Counted from the stretch's first letter, positions 15,459 through 25,500 are shown. The stretch: DNA of 64,000 nucleotides from Clostridium sp. AM22-11AC (GCF_003473545.1 NZ_QUCM01000010.1:1-64000); one strand, 5' to 3'. Made by a program: numbers and translations. The notes: generated by a model from the sequence alone, not told the origin.

Positions 15459-17792
15459 ATGAGCATTTATGATACATTAAATCCAAAACAAAAAGAGGCA
15501 GTCTTACATACAGACGGCCCTCTTCTTATACTGGCAGGCGCCGGTTCCGGAAAGACAAGGGTCCTGACCCACAGGATCGCTTATCTGATCGATGAATGTG
15601 GGGTAAATCCATGGAACATCATGGCGATCACTTTTACCAATAAAGCAGCCGGGGAAATGCGGGAACGTGTGGATGACCTGGTTGGCTTTGGGGCAGAGAG
15701 TATATGGGTCAGCACCTTCCATTCTTCCTGTGTGCGCATCCTGCGCCGTCATATTGAAAGTCTGGGCTATACCACCAGTTTTTCCATTTATGACAGTGAT
15801 GACCAGAAGACCCTGATGCGTCAGGTGTTTAAGGCAATGAATGTTGATACCAAACAGTTTAAAGAACGGTCTGTCCTGGCAGCTATTTCTTCTGCAAAGG
15901 ACAAGCTGATCACTCCGGAAGAGTTTCTGTTAAATGCAGGAGCGGATTTCAGGGAAAAGAAGACAGGGGAGATCTATAAAGAATACCAGAAGCAGCTGCG
16001 CAAAAATAATGCCCTGGACTTTGATGACCTGATCGTTAAGACTGTAGAACTGTTCCAGAATAACCCGCAGGTACTGGACTATTACCAGGAACGTTTTAAA
16101 TATATCATGGTAGACGAGTACCAGGATACCAATATGGCCCAGTTTAAGCTGGTAAGCCTCCTGGCTTCCAAGTACCGCAATCTCTGCGTAGTGGGTGATG
16201 ATGACCAGTCTATTTACCGGTTCAGAGGTGCGGATATCCAGAATATCTTAAGTTTTGAACATACATTCCCAGGCACAAAGGTGATCAAACTGGAGCAGAA
16301 TTACCGTTCTACCCAGAATATTCTGGATGCGGCAAATGGAGTGATCCGTCATAACTTCGGGCGAAAGGATAAGACTCTGTGGACAGCCAACGGTGAAGGA
16401 GACAAGATCTTATTTAAGCAGTTTGATACAGCAAGGGATGAGGCGGATTTTGTAGCCCGCCAGATCCGTGACAGTTCATATTCCTATCAGGATCAGGCAG
16501 TGCTTTACAGGACCAATGCACAGTCACGACTGATAGAAGAGCGGTGTATTTTCTATAATATCCCTTACAGACTGGTAGGTGGAGTCAACTTCTATCAGAG
16601 AAAAGAAATCAAGGATGTACTGGCGTATTTAAAGACTATTGCAAATGGAGTGGATGACCTTTCCGTGATCCGTATCATCAATGTGCCGAAACGGGGGATC
16701 GGCGCCACTACCATTGGAAGGGTGACTGCCTTTGCGTCAGAACATGGAATGAGCTTTTATGATACTTTAAAAGAGGCAAAACAGATCCCGGGTATCGGTA
16801 AGGCGGCAGAAAAGATCAGCCGTTTTATTGCCCAGATGGAAGCCTTCCGGGCGATGGCACATTCAGAAGAGTACTCTATTAAAGATCTGATCGATCATAT
16901 TCTGGAAGATACGGGTTATGAAGAGGAACTTCAGGAAGAGGGCGAGATCGAGGCCCAGACCCGTCTGGAAAATATTGAGGAATTGATCAACAAAGCAGCT
17001 GCCTACGAAGAAGACAGTGAACATCCTACACTGGATGAATTTTTGGAGCAGGTGGCGCTGGTTGCGGACATTGACAATGTAGATGACTCGGAAGACAGGG
17101 TAACCTTAATGACCCTTCACAGTGCCAAGGGCCTGGAATTTCCAAAGGTCTATTTAGTAGGTATGGAGGACGGGCTTTTCCCGGGAATGATGTCCATTAT
17201 GTCTGGTGATAAGACAGAAATGGAAGAAGAGCGCAGGCTTTGTTATGTAGGTATCACCCGGGCAAAGAAGGAACTGGTGCTCACAGCAGCCAGACAGCGC
17301 ATGGTAAACGGAGAGACCAGATGGTCCAAGCCAAGCCGCTTTATTAATGAGATCCCGCCGGAACTTTTAGATACGGATAAATTGCAGCCGGTCCTTGGAA
17401 AAGGAAAGCAGGATGACTTTGACGAGTCAGGACTTCCATGGAACCAGGGCACTAAAAGCGGTGTCAGCCGGTTTGGAATGGGATATAATGCCTATGCTTC
17501 TAAAACAGCATCACCAACGGGAAGCAGTAAAAGTTCTGGAATGGGCGGTTTTGGCAGCAGCATGCAAAGCTTAGAGCCAAAGAAAAAGCCGGGCTTTGGA
17601 AAGACATTTACAGTCCAGAAAGCAGCATCCCTTGACTACAAAGAAGGGGACCGTGTAAAACATGCAAAATTTGGCGAAGGAACTGTAAAAGAGATCATAG
17701 ACGGGGCAAGGGATTATGAGATCACGGTAGAGTTTGACAAAGGTGGCCAGAAGAAGATGTTAGCGGGATTTGCAAAGCTGGAACGTGTCTGA
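15459..17792 (+). CDS. pcrA: ATP-dependent DNA helicase PcrA/UvrD
   Basis: 777 aa. Superfamily 1 helicase motifs are all visible: Walker A GAGSGKT (about 27-33), TFTNKAAGEM, VDEYQDTN (about 224), GDDDQSIYRFRGA, QNYRS, VTLMTLHSAKGLEFPKV (about 549) and the ITRAKKEL end motif. The C-terminus carries the basic, Tudor-like EGDRVKHAKFGEGTV module typical of PcrA. It unwinds DNA in nucleotide-excision repair and plasmid or replication housekeeping. ATG 15459 has only a weak GGCGG site. Confidence 0.95.
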   Translation: MSIYDTLNPKQKEAVLHTDGPLLILAGAGSGKTRVLTHRIAYLIDECGVNPWNIMAITFTNKAAGEMRERVDDLVGFGAESIWVSTFHSSCVRILRRHIESLGYTTSFSIYDSDDQKTLMRQVFKAMNVDTKQFKERSVLAAISSAKDKLITPEEFLLNAGADFREKKTGEIYKEYQKQLRKNNALDFDDLIVKTVELFQNNPQVLDYYQERFKYIMVDEYQDTNMAQFKLVSLLASKYRNLCVVGDDDQSIYRFRGADIQNILSFEHTFPGTKVIKLEQNYRSTQNILDAANGVIRHNFGRKDKTLWTANGEGDKILFKQFDTARDEADFVARQIRDSSYSYQDQAVLYRTNAQSRLIEERCIFYNIPYRLVGGVNFYQRKEIKDVLAYLKTIANGVDDLSVIRIINVPKRGIGATTIGRVTAFASEHGMSFYDTLKEAKQIPGIGKAAEKISRFIAQMEAFRAMAHSEEYSIKDLIDHILEDTGYEEELQEEGEIEAQTRLENIEELINKAAAYEEDSEHPTLDEFLEQVALVADIDNVDDSEDRVTLMTLHSAKGLEFPKVYLVGMEDGLFPGMMSIMSGDKTEMEEERRLCYVGITRAKKELVLTAARQRMVNGETRWSKPSRFINEIPPELLDTDKLQPVLGKGKQDDFDESGLPWNQGTKSGVSRFGMGYNAYASKTASPTGSSKSSGMGGFGSSMQSLEPKKKPGFGKTFTVQKAASLDYKEGDRVKHAKFGEGTVKEIIDGARDYEITVEFDKGGQKKMLAGFAKLERV

Positions 17793-17867
17793 AAACAGTA
17801 GTAAAAAGTAAGAGTTTATGGTATACTAAATAACAAGGAAAATAAGTGCAGAAAGGATGGACCTGCT

Positions 17868-18209
17868 ATGAACAGATTTGACAGAGAAAGATGGGATACC
17901 ATGGGAAAAGAGGCTTTAAGCCGTGTAGAAGAACTGATGAATACCAGCCGTATCAACGAACTGATCCACAAGAGAGAAGAAGATGAAAAGAAAAAGAACT
18001 GTATTCTCTGGGTACTGGCTATTATCGGTGCAGTAGCAGCAGTAGCAGGTATTGCATACGCAGTTTACCGTTTCTTTACCCCTGATTATCTGGAAGATTT
18101 TGAAGACGATTTCGATGATGACTTCGACGATGACTTCTTCGAGGATGAAAAGGCAGAAGAGAAGAAAAGCGAAAAGAAAGAAGAGAGGGCTGAGGAAAAA
18201 GCTGAATAA
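17868..18209 (+). CDS. Single-pass membrane protein with acidic tail, unknown function
   Basis: 113 aa. A charged N-terminal half, one membrane helix (CILWVLAIIGAVAAVAGIAYAVY, split CILWVLAIIG and AVAAVAGIAYAVY, about 46-68), then a strongly acidic DDF-repeat segment (about 77-92) and a Glu/Lys-rich tail. I do not recognise a characterised family. AAAGGATG precedes ATG 17868. It sits alone between pcrA and rlmD and ends before a terminator. Confidence 0.7.
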   Translation: MNRFDRERWDTMGKEALSRVEELMNTSRINELIHKREEDEKKKNCILWVLAIIGAVAAVAGIAYAVYRFFTPDYLEDFEDDFDDDFDDDFFEDEKAEEKKSEKKEERAEEKAE

Positions 18210-18251
18210 AATAAGAAAGAAGCCATAACAGGTGTAAAATCTTATAATTTT

Positions 18252-18290
18252 AAAAGCGTGTCTCATATAAAAGGGACACGCTTTTCTTAG
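18252..18290 (+). terminator. Terminator
   Basis: AAAAGCGTGTC (18252-18262) pairs with GACACGCTTTT (18275-18285), followed by CTT. Confidence 0.8.
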
Positions 18291-18379
18291 GTATAGGTTG
18301 CTATTCGGGCATATTTGTGATAAATAAGTGATAGACTGAAATATTTAAAGTGACAGAATACAAAATAAGGAGTAGAAAA

Positions 18380-19774
18380 GTGAAAAAAGGCGAGATTTAC
18401 GAAGCGATTGTAGAAAAGGTAGAATTCCCAAACAAAGGTATTGTTCATGTAGGCGAGGAAAAAGTGATCGTGAAAAATGCCATTCCTGGACAGAAAATAC
18501 AGTTTGTGATCAATAAAAAAAGAAATGGAAAATGTGAAGGACGGCTTTTAGAAGTGTTAGAAGCCTCTGAACTGGAACGAAAGGAAGGCGCATGTCCTCA
18601 TTTTGGCGTATGCGGCGGCTGTCTGTACCAGAGCCTTCCATACGAAGAACAGTTAAAGATCAAAGAGGGACAGATCAAATCACTTTTAGACAGTGTGTGC
18701 AAGTCCTATGAATTTGAAGGTATCAAGGGAAGCCCCGTTTCTGATGGCTACAGAAATAAAATGGAATTCTCTTTTGGTGATGAATATAAGGGTGGTCCCC
18801 TGGCACTGGGAATGCACCGCAGAGGCAGTTTTTATGACATTGTAAATACCCCGCAGTGTCATATTGTCCATGAGGATTTCCGTAAAATATTAACAGCTAC
18901 CTTAGAGTATTTTACAGAAAAAGGCATGGGCTATTACAGAAAGCTGCAGCATGAGGGCTATTTAAGACATTTGCTGGTGCGTAGAGCTGTTAAGACAGGT
19001 GAGATCCTGGTAGCTTTGGTTACTTCCGGACAGACCGGCAAAGAAGGAATGCCACAGTCCTTAGAAACAGAAAAAGTGTTATTGGAAGAGTGGAAGAAAA
19101 CACTGTTAGCTCTTAAAATGGAGGGAAGTTTTGCAGGTATCCTTCATATCCGCAATGATACTCTGGCAGATGTGGTACAGAGCGATGAAACTACAGTTCT
19201 TTATGGAAAAGGCTATTTCTATGAAGAATTGTTGGGCCTGAAATTCCAGATCACCCCATTTTCCTTCTTCCAGACCAATTCTCTGGGAGCAGAGGTGCTT
19301 TATGAGACAGCCAGAGGTTATGTAGGAGAAACAAAGGATAAAGTAGTTTTCGACTTATACAGCGGAACCGGAACCATTTCCCAGATCATTGCACCGGTAG
19401 CAAAGAAGGTAGTAGGGGTGGAGATCGTAGAAGAGGCAGTAGGCGCAGCAAAGGAAAATGCAGAAGCAAATGGTCTGCATAACTGCGAATTTATTGCAGG
19501 AGATGTATTAAAGGTGATCGATGAGATAACCGAAAAGCCAGACCTGATCATCTTAGATCCGCCAAGAGACGGCATCCATCCAAAGGCATTAGACCGTATC
19601 ATTAATTTTGGTGTGGATCATCTGGTCTACATTTCCTGTAAGCCAACCAGCCTGGTAAGAGATCTGGTGATTTTACAGGAGAGAGGTTATAAGCTGGAAA
19701 GGGCAGTAGCTGTAGACATGTTCCCGGCAACTGCTAACTGTGAAACCGTAGCAAAACTGATCCGTGTAAAATAA
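18380..19774 (+). CDS. rlmD: 23S rRNA (uracil-5-)-methyltransferase RlmD/RlmCD family
   Basis: 464 aa. A TRAM domain (about 1-60) leads to an Fe-S cysteine cluster, CPHFGVCGGCLYQ, then the SAM-dependent methyltransferase core with FQTN, YSGTGTISQ, DPPRDG and the catalytic YISCKP cysteine (about 412). It methylates uridine C5 in rRNA. I chose GTG 18380, preceded by AAGGAG at 18367-18372, over the GTG 30 nt upstream, which has no such site. Confidence 0.88.
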   Translation: MKKGEIYEAIVEKVEFPNKGIVHVGEEKVIVKNAIPGQKIQFVINKKRNGKCEGRLLEVLEASELERKEGACPHFGVCGGCLYQSLPYEEQLKIKEGQIKSLLDSVCKSYEFEGIKGSPVSDGYRNKMEFSFGDEYKGGPLALGMHRRGSFYDIVNTPQCHIVHEDFRKILTATLEYFTEKGMGYYRKLQHEGYLRHLLVRRAVKTGEILVALVTSGQTGKEGMPQSLETEKVLLEEWKKTLLALKMEGSFAGILHIRNDTLADVVQSDETTVLYGKGYFYEELLGLKFQITPFSFFQTNSLGAEVLYETARGYVGETKDKVVFDLYSGTGTISQIIAPVAKKVVGVEIVEEAVGAAKENAEANGLHNCEFIAGDVLKVIDEITEKPDLIILDPPRDGIHPKALDRIINFGVDHLVYISCKPTSLVRDLVILQERGYKLERAVAVDMFPATANCETVAKLIRVK

Positions 19775-19799
19775 TCCGGTTATAAAAGGGGGTTACATT

Positions 19800-20276
19800 A
19801 TGAAACTTCTGTTCCGTCAACGCTTCTTTTCCTGGTTTGACAGCTATGATATTTATGATGAAAATGAGAATACTGTATACACAGTGAAAGGTCAGCTTTC
19901 CTGGGGACACTGCCTGAAGATATATGATGTGGCCGGCCGTGAAGTGGGGACAGTGAAAGAGCGGGTATTTACTTTTCTGCCAAAGTTTGAGCTGTATGAA
20001 GGTCCGCAGTACATAGGCTGCCTCAGCAAGGAATTTTCGTTCTTAAAGCCGTGTTACAATATTGATTTTAACGGCTGGGAGATCCAGGGAAGTTTTATGG
20101 AGTGGGACTATACGATCGCGACGTCCGATGGGCGGAAAGTGGCAGTGATCTCCAAGGAACTGTTCCATATGACGGATACCTATATACTGGATATTGCGGA
20201 TCCGAAAGATGCCCTTCATGTGCTGATGTTTGTGCTGGCCATTGATGCGGAGAAATGTTCCAGAAACAGGCATTAA
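19800..20276 (+). CDS. LURP-one-related / YxjI-like protein
   Basis: 158 aa. Beta-rich sequence with the LURP-one/scramblase-like pattern: FLKFD-like start, FDSYDIYDENENTVYTVKGQ (split FDSYDIYDEN and ENTVYTVKGQ), CLKIYD, GTVKERVF and a C-terminal ISKELFHMTDTY. These proteins fold like Tubby domains; a molecular role is not known. It has a GGGGG site before ATG 19800 and lies 25 nt after rlmD. Confidence 0.8.
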   Translation: MKLLFRQRFFSWFDSYDIYDENENTVYTVKGQLSWGHCLKIYDVAGREVGTVKERVFTFLPKFELYEGPQYIGCLSKEFSFLKPCYNIDFNGWEIQGSFMEWDYTIATSDGRKVAVISKELFHMTDTYILDIADPKDALHVLMFVLAIDAEKCSRNRH

Positions 20277-20320
20277 AAGCGGTTTAGAATAAAATTACAG
20301 AAGATAAAACGAGGTGTAGA

Positions 20321-21628
20321 ATGGAATTGGCGGTGCTGACACTGTTTGCAGTGCTTTTGATCGGTGCGCTGGCGGCAGGTGTCCCTATTTTGTATGCCCT
20401 GATAGCAGGTCTGATCCTGTTTTCGGCATACAGCTTGAAATGTGGATTTACCCTGGAACAGACGGGGAAAATGTGTTTAAAAGGCGTAAATACAGTAAAA
20501 AATGTGCTGATCACTATGACGATCATCGGAGTTCTTACAGGGTTATGGAGATCATCAGGAACGATCCCGGCTATTGTTGGCTATTGTGTGCAGCTGATCA
20601 CACCTTCCGTATTTTTGCTGCTTACCTTTTTGTTAAACAGCCTGGTATCTTTTCTGATCGGAACTTCCTTTGGAACGGCAGCCACTATGGGAGCCATCTG
20701 TATTGCCATGGCCCAGGCAATGGATATAAGCCTTGCCCTTGCAGGCGGAGCAGCTATATCCGGCGCCTTTTTCGGGGACCGGTGTTCGCCTGTATCCACC
20801 AGCACTCTGCTTGTGGCAGAAGTGACCCATACGGATATGTATAAAAATATACCGAAACTGATGAAAGATTCTATCGTTCCTTTTGTGATGTCCTGTGTGG
20901 CATACCTGGTAATGGGATGGCTGCAGTCTGCTTCCGGCAGTGCGGCAGCAGGAGCAGGGGAGCTGTTTTCAAGAGAATTCCGTATGGGACTGATCCCTCT
21001 GATCCCGGCAGCAGCCATTTTTATTTTAGCAATATGCAAAGTAGAAGTGAAAAAGGCTATGGCAGTGAGTATTTTTCTGGCATTTGTGATCTGTCTGGTC
21101 TACCAGCATCGTCCTCTTACGGAAACTTTATACTCTATGGTATTTGGCTATGTTTCAGAGGATGCCCAGATCAGTAAAATGCTAAATGGGGGCGGCATCC
21201 AGTCCATGATAAAAGTGGTAGCTGTAGTGTGCCTGTCTTCCTGTTATTCCGGTATTTTTGAGAAAACAGGGCTTTTGCTGCCTTTACAGGAAAAGATCAT
21301 AAAAGCAGGAGAAAAGCTGGCGCCTTTTGCCGTTGTACTTCCGGTTTCTGTGATCGCCTGTGCAGTGTCCTGCAACCAGTCGCTGGCTACACTGGTAACA
21401 GAGCAGCTTTGTAATAAGCTGGTGACAGATCAGGAGAAAATGGCCATGTATCTGGAAGACGGTACCATTGTGATCGCACCGCTGATTCCATGGTCCATTG
21501 CAGGCGCTGTTCCTTTAGCTTCTATGGGAGCACCTGGGACTGCGCTGTTTGCAGGGTGTTATCTGTATGCCCTTCCTTTATGGAGGCTGATCACAGACTG
21601 TTTTACACGGGGAAAACAGAAGGTATAA
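20321..21628 (+). CDS. Na+/H+ antiporter NhaC family
   Basis: 435 aa, about 11-12 membrane helices. The NhaC-type core SFGTAATMGAIC and GAFFGDRCSPVSTST (about 145-160) is intact, as is the later CNQSLATLVTEQL. It exchanges Na+ for protons, or in some relatives organic acids, at the cell membrane. RBS GAGGTG precedes ATG 20321. It is followed within about 60 nt by a MATE gene on the same strand. Confidence 0.85.
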   Translation: MELAVLTLFAVLLIGALAAGVPILYALIAGLILFSAYSLKCGFTLEQTGKMCLKGVNTVKNVLITMTIIGVLTGLWRSSGTIPAIVGYCVQLITPSVFLLLTFLLNSLVSFLIGTSFGTAATMGAICIAMAQAMDISLALAGGAAISGAFFGDRCSPVSTSTLLVAEVTHTDMYKNIPKLMKDSIVPFVMSCVAYLVMGWLQSASGSAAAGAGELFSREFRMGLIPLIPAAAIFILAICKVEVKKAMAVSIFLAFVICLVYQHRPLTETLYSMVFGYVSEDAQISKMLNGGGIQSMIKVVAVVCLSSCYSGIFEKTGLLLPLQEKIIKAGEKLAPFAVVLPVSVIACAVSCNQSLATLVTEQLCNKLVTDQEKMAMYLEDGTIVIAPLIPWSIAGAVPLASMGAPGTALFAGCYLYALPLWRLITDCFTRGKQKV

Positions 21629-21687
21629 AGTGTATTGGTTTGATTGGGGAAAAACATGAAAAGGAAGTAAAAGTCATGGCATAGGAT

Positions 21688-23007
21688 TTGACAAAGGGAA
21701 ATCCATTTTCCGTAATCTTAAAATTTTCACTGCCGGTTATCGGTGGTAATCTATTTCAGTTATTTTATACTCTGGCAGATACAGTGATCGTAGGCAGGAC
21801 GCTGGGAGCAGACGCTTTGGCAGCAGTTGGTTCTACGGCGATTGTTATTTATCTGGTACTCTGTTTTATCCAGGGTATTACCGGCGGTTTTGGTATCTGT
21901 CTGGGACACAGGTTTGGCGCAAGAGATGAAAAAGGAATGCGTCGCAGTGTGGCAGTGTCTATTATTCTATGTGTTTTTTTCTCACTGGTTATCATGGCGA
22001 TCTGCTGCGGCCTGGCTCATCAGATCCTGTACTGGCAGAAAACACCGGAAAAGATCTACGATATGGCTTATGATTATATGTTTGCTGTATTGTTAGGAAC
22101 CGGTGCGACTATCTTTTATAACATGATATCCAATATTCTTCGTGCATTGGGAGACAGCCGTACACCCCTGGTTTTCCTTGTATTTTCCTCTCTTTTAAAC
22201 ATTGTCCTGGATGTAGTATTTATTGTCCCGTTTAAAATGGGAGTAGCAGGAGCTGCCTGGGCAACGGTACTCAGCCAGCTTTTATCAGCAATATTATGTA
22301 CAGTGATAGGCGTGAGAAAATTCCTCATACTTAGACTGAAGAAAGAAGATTTTCAAAATCTTGGTTCTGTGATAAAAACTCACATGAGTATGGGATTTCC
22401 TATGGGATTTCAGATGTCTGTTATGTGCATCGGCCAGCTTGCCATGCAGGGAGCCGTTAATGCACTGGGAACAGAGGCAATTGCCGGATATACGGCAGCG
22501 ACGAAAGTGGATCAGTTTTCTGTACTTATGAATGCAGCTTTTGGTATCGCCATCTCCAACTATGTGGCCCAGAACTATGGTGCCGGTCTGTGGGACCGTA
22601 TCCGCAAGGGAACGGCAGCCTGCCTGCTTCAGACAAGCATTGCAAATGCTCTTATGTGTGTGATGATCATTTTCGGACGCCATCTGGTCGTGCCCATGTT
22701 TGTAACACAGCCCACAGCAGAGATCATCTGGTATTCTGATTATTATCTGATGACCGTAGCGCCTTTTTACCTGCTTCTTGGAGTGCTGCAGATCTATCGT
22801 TCTGCCATCCAGAGTATGGGCAACAGCTGGATACCCTTTACAGCCTGTATCATTGAACTGATCTTTCGTATTACATCCACCACTGTGTTTGCAGGGATCA
22901 TCGGTTATGTAGGGATCTGCTTTGCAACGCCCTTTGCATGGATCGGGGCGAGCGCATTGTTAGTGCCTGTGTACTGGCATGAAATATTAAAAAGAAGAAA
23001 AAAGTAA
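21688..23007 (+). CDS. MATE family efflux transporter, amber codon in original start
   Basis: About 439 aa, 12 membrane helices; starts TKGNPFSVILKFSLPVIGGN, with the usual MATE internal duplication. A good AAGGAAG site (21661-21667) precedes an ATG at 21676-21678 that is in frame, but codon 3 after it is TAG (21682-21684): ATG GCA TAG GAT TTG. The second MATE gene in this window starts MEQDMTRGNP, matching this frame across the stop. The wild-type start is therefore probably 21676 and a nonsense mutation is present. Translation may restart at TTG 21688. Function, if expressed, is drug/cation export. Confidence 0.75.
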   Translation: MTKGNPFSVILKFSLPVIGGNLFQLFYTLADTVIVGRTLGADALAAVGSTAIVIYLVLCFIQGITGGFGICLGHRFGARDEKGMRRSVAVSIILCVFFSLVIMAICCGLAHQILYWQKTPEKIYDMAYDYMFAVLLGTGATIFYNMISNILRALGDSRTPLVFLVFSSLLNIVLDVVFIVPFKMGVAGAAWATVLSQLLSAILCTVIGVRKFLILRLKKEDFQNLGSVIKTHMSMGFPMGFQMSVMCIGQLAMQGAVNALGTEAIAGYTAATKVDQFSVLMNAAFGIAISNYVAQNYGAGLWDRIRKGTAACLLQTSIANALMCVMIIFGRHLVVPMFVTQPTAEIIWYSDYYLMTVAPFYLLLGVLQIYRSAIQSMGNSWIPFTACIIELIFRITSTTVFAGIIGYVGICFATPFAWIGASALLVPVYWHEILKRRKK

Positions 23008-23018
23008 ATTCGGAAAAG

Positions 23019-23053
23019 AAAAGGACAGAGGTGATCAACCTTCTGTCCTTTTT
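23019..23053. terminator. Bidirectional terminator
   Basis: AAAAGGACAGAGGT pairs with ACCTTCTGTCCTTTT, serving both convergent genes. Confidence 0.85.
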
Positions 23054-23055
23054 AG

Positions 23056-24444
23056 CTATTCATATTTTTTCTTTTTCTCATATTCAGCCAGCGCAGATAA
23101 GGCCTCATTTGAAAGAGGAAAGAGCACTGCCAGATTAAAAATAGTCATCAGTCCGATGCCAACATCTCCCAGATCCCACACCACTGTATAAGCCTGGATG
23201 CCGCCGATGAAGAGCATGATCAGGGCCAGGATCTTATAGAGAGTCTGCCACAGCCAGCGGTTTCCGAAAAGATAGGACACATTGGAACGGGCATAAAAGA
23301 GGATACCAAGGAAAGTGGAGAAACTGAACAGGGCCAGGATCACAGCTACGAAGATCACACCAAAGCTTCCCAGGTGGTAGTTCATGGCAGTCTGTAACAG
23401 CTCCATTCCCATAAGGCCACGGGTCAGTTCTTCCGGGACAAGGAGCAGGATAAAGGCAGTACAGCTGCAGATCACAATGGTATCAATAAATACGCCTAAA
23501 GCCTGGATCAGTCCCATTTTAACCGGTTCCTTTTCATCAGCAGCAGCTGCCGCGCAGGGAGCAGAACCGGAGCCAGCCTCGTTGGAGAAAAGACCACGTT
23601 TTACACCATTCATCAGTACAGCTCCAAAACCACCGCCTGCTACTGCACGAAGTCCGAAGGCTTCTTTAAAAATCCTGGAAAATACGCCTGGAAGCTGTCC
23701 GATATGGGTCACAATGATAAAAATAGTGATGATAAAATACATAGCTGCCATAATAGGAACAATGATATCCAGTGCCTTTATGGTGGCATTTTTACGCAGC
23801 ACGATAATGGCGGATAAGATCACCAGGATCACAGTGGTGATGATAGGTGGTACAGAAAAAGCATTTTCAAAGGCAGAGGCAACGGAGTTGCTGATCACCT
23901 GGCTGATGCCGCACCAGCATAAGAGTCCGGATAAGGCGAAGAAAACTGCGATCACAGAGTGGTTCAGTTTCTTTCCACGGACTTTTTCTGCATAATAGTG
24001 GATATAGTAAGCCGGACCGCCGTGATAGCCGCCGTACAATGAATCTTCCTCTTTATGGATCTGGGCCAGAGTTGCCTCGATAAAAGCAGTGGCAGAGCCT
24101 AAAATAGCGGAAAGCCACATCCAGAACACAGCACCTGCGCCGCCTGCAGAAACAGCAGCCACTACGCCCACCAGATTTCCCATACCAACCCGGGTAGCGG
24201 TAGATACTAAAAGAGTCTGTAACGGTGATAAGCTGTTGCCATTTCCTTTCTTTTCTGTCAGGGAACGCACCATATCCGGAAAAAGACGCACGGATACAAA
24301 GTTAGTACGGAAGGTAAAATAAATACCTGTTGGGATCAGAAGCAGTACCAGAAGAGGAATACCAATGGAAGTGCCTGAAAGGTGCAGTGTAACCAGATCT
24401 CCCCACAAAAAGTGGTAAACAGCTTCGATTATATGAACGATCAT
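23056..24444 (-). CDS. Alanine/glycine:cation symporter (AGCS family)
   Basis: 462 aa, about 11 membrane helices. AGCS signatures are present: TRVGMGNLVGVVAAVSAGGAGAVFWMW (split TRVGMGNLVGVVAA and VSAGGAGAVFWMW, about 82-108), GYHGGPAYY and KRGLFSNEAGSGSAPCAAAAA. It imports small amino acids with Na+ or H+. A paralog lies at 38255-39742. Upstream on the minus strand is a LysR gene, but a separate promoter (24526-24554) is seen. Confidence 0.92.
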   Translation of the reverse strand: MIVHIIEAVYHFLWGDLVTLHLSGTSIGIPLLVLLLIPTGIYFTFRTNFVSVRLFPDMVRSLTEKKGNGNSLSPLQTLLVSTATRVGMGNLVGVVAAVSAGGAGAVFWMWLSAILGSATAFIEATLAQIHKEEDSLYGGYHGGPAYYIHYYAEKVRGKKLNHSVIAVFFALSGLLCWCGISQVISNSVASAFENAFSVPPIITTVILVILSAIIVLRKNATIKALDIIVPIMAAMYFIITIFIIVTHIGQLPGVFSRIFKEAFGLRAVAGGGFGAVLMNGVKRGLFSNEAGSGSAPCAAAAADEKEPVKMGLIQALGVFIDTIVICSCTAFILLLVPEELTRGLMGMELLQTAMNYHLGSFGVIFVAVILALFSFSTFLGILFYARSNVSYLFGNRWLWQTLYKILALIMLFIGGIQAYTVVWDLGDVGIGLMTIFNLAVLFPLSNEALSALAEYEKKKKYE

Positions 24445-24525
24445 AAATTATCTCCAGTCATTTTCATTTTCGGACCTGTTAAAACGTTGAAACACACTTA
24501 AACGCTTTAAAGGGCCAGTCTAATT

Positions 24526-24554
24526 ATTGTACACTGTTTTTGATGATTTGTAAA
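24526..24554 (-). promoter_or_regulatory. Sigma-A promoter of the AGCS gene
   Basis: On the minus strand TTTACA (24549-24554), a 17-nt spacer and TACAAT (24526-24531). Confidence 0.6.
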
Positions 24555-24579
24555 ACTATAAAACAGTGGAAAATGTCTA

Positions 24580-25479
24580 TTATTGGTAACTTCTTGCCGT
24601 TTCATGGTATACCCGGGTGATCTCCTGAAGGATATCCATATGGGTAAAGTCTTTTTTGTATACGATCTTGGTCTCACGCATCATACTTAAGTTTTCAATA
24701 GGAAGAACGGCCATTTTTCCTTTTTTCTGTTCTCTTGCGCAGGCACTCTGAGGCAGGATGGAAACGCCCAGTCCTTTTCGTACCAGGTCTTTTATAGTGG
24801 CGATATTGTCAACTTCCAGAGTGATGTTGAAATTGTCAATGGAGTCCCCGATGCTTTTTAATGTGGACTCAAAAAGCATGCGTGTATCAGAAGTAGGAAG
24901 CCGCAGGATCATCCGTTCCTGTTTTAATTCTGATAAAGTGACCATGGCACGTTTGGCCAGAGGATGCCGGATGGACATAACACACACCAGATAATCGGTA
25001 GCTAACATCAGGGAACAGAGGGAATGCCCGGTTGGCGTTCCGTCCACAACAGCCAGATCGATCTCGTAATTATCCAACATATCATAAAGATTATTTATGG
25101 TATCCGTAATAATTGTTATTGAAAAATTATTATCAGCATTGCTGCAACGGGCCAGAACCTCCGTGATCAGGTTGCTTTCCGAGGTGTGGGTGATGCCGAT
25201 GCGGACTTTGGTCAGCTGTTTTCTGGAATTATCGATCTCCGTCTCCATCTTTCCATACAGCGCTTTGATCCTTCGGGCATATTTTAAGACGATCTCACCT
25301 TCCGGGGTCAGCATTAAACTGCCTTTTCCGCGGATAAAAAGGGTGACTCCCAGTTCTTCTTCCAGCTGATTGATATGATGGCTGACTGCCGGCTGGGTAA
25401 GGGAGAGAGAAGCAGCCGCTTTTGTAAAATTCTGGAATTCAGCTACTGCCAGCAGAGTTTCTATTTTTGAACCGAGCAT
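24580..25479 (-). CDS. LysR family transcriptional regulator
   Basis: 299 aa. N-terminal winged helix with FTKAAASLSLTQPAVSHHINQLEEELG (split FTKAAASLSLTQ and PAVSHHINQLEEELG, about 17-43) and a C-terminal ligand-binding domain. The divergent neighbour at 25605 (antiporter) is the likely target; the AGCS gene behind it is another. AAGGAGG precedes ATG 25479. The effector is unknown. Confidence 0.88.
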   Translation of the reverse strand: MLGSKIETLLAVAEFQNFTKAAASLSLTQPAVSHHINQLEEELGVTLFIRGKGSLMLTPEGEIVLKYARRIKALYGKMETEIDNSRKQLTKVRIGITHTSESNLITEVLARCSNADNNFSITIITDTINNLYDMLDNYEIDLAVVDGTPTGHSLCSLMLATDYLVCVMSIRHPLAKRAMVTLSELKQERMILRLPTSDTRMLFESTLKSIGDSIDNFNITLEVDNIATIKDLVRKGLGVSILPQSACAREQKKGKMAVLPIENLSMMRETKIVYKKDFTHMDILQEITRVYHETARSYQ

Positions 25480-25500
25480 GGTACCTCCTTATTGTGTATA

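Noticed and set aside
21676..21690. Amber codon as a pyrrolysine codon
   Set aside because: It is at codon 3 before a hydrophobic transporter start, no pyl genes are seen, and pyrrolysine is not expected there; a nonsense mutation is simpler.
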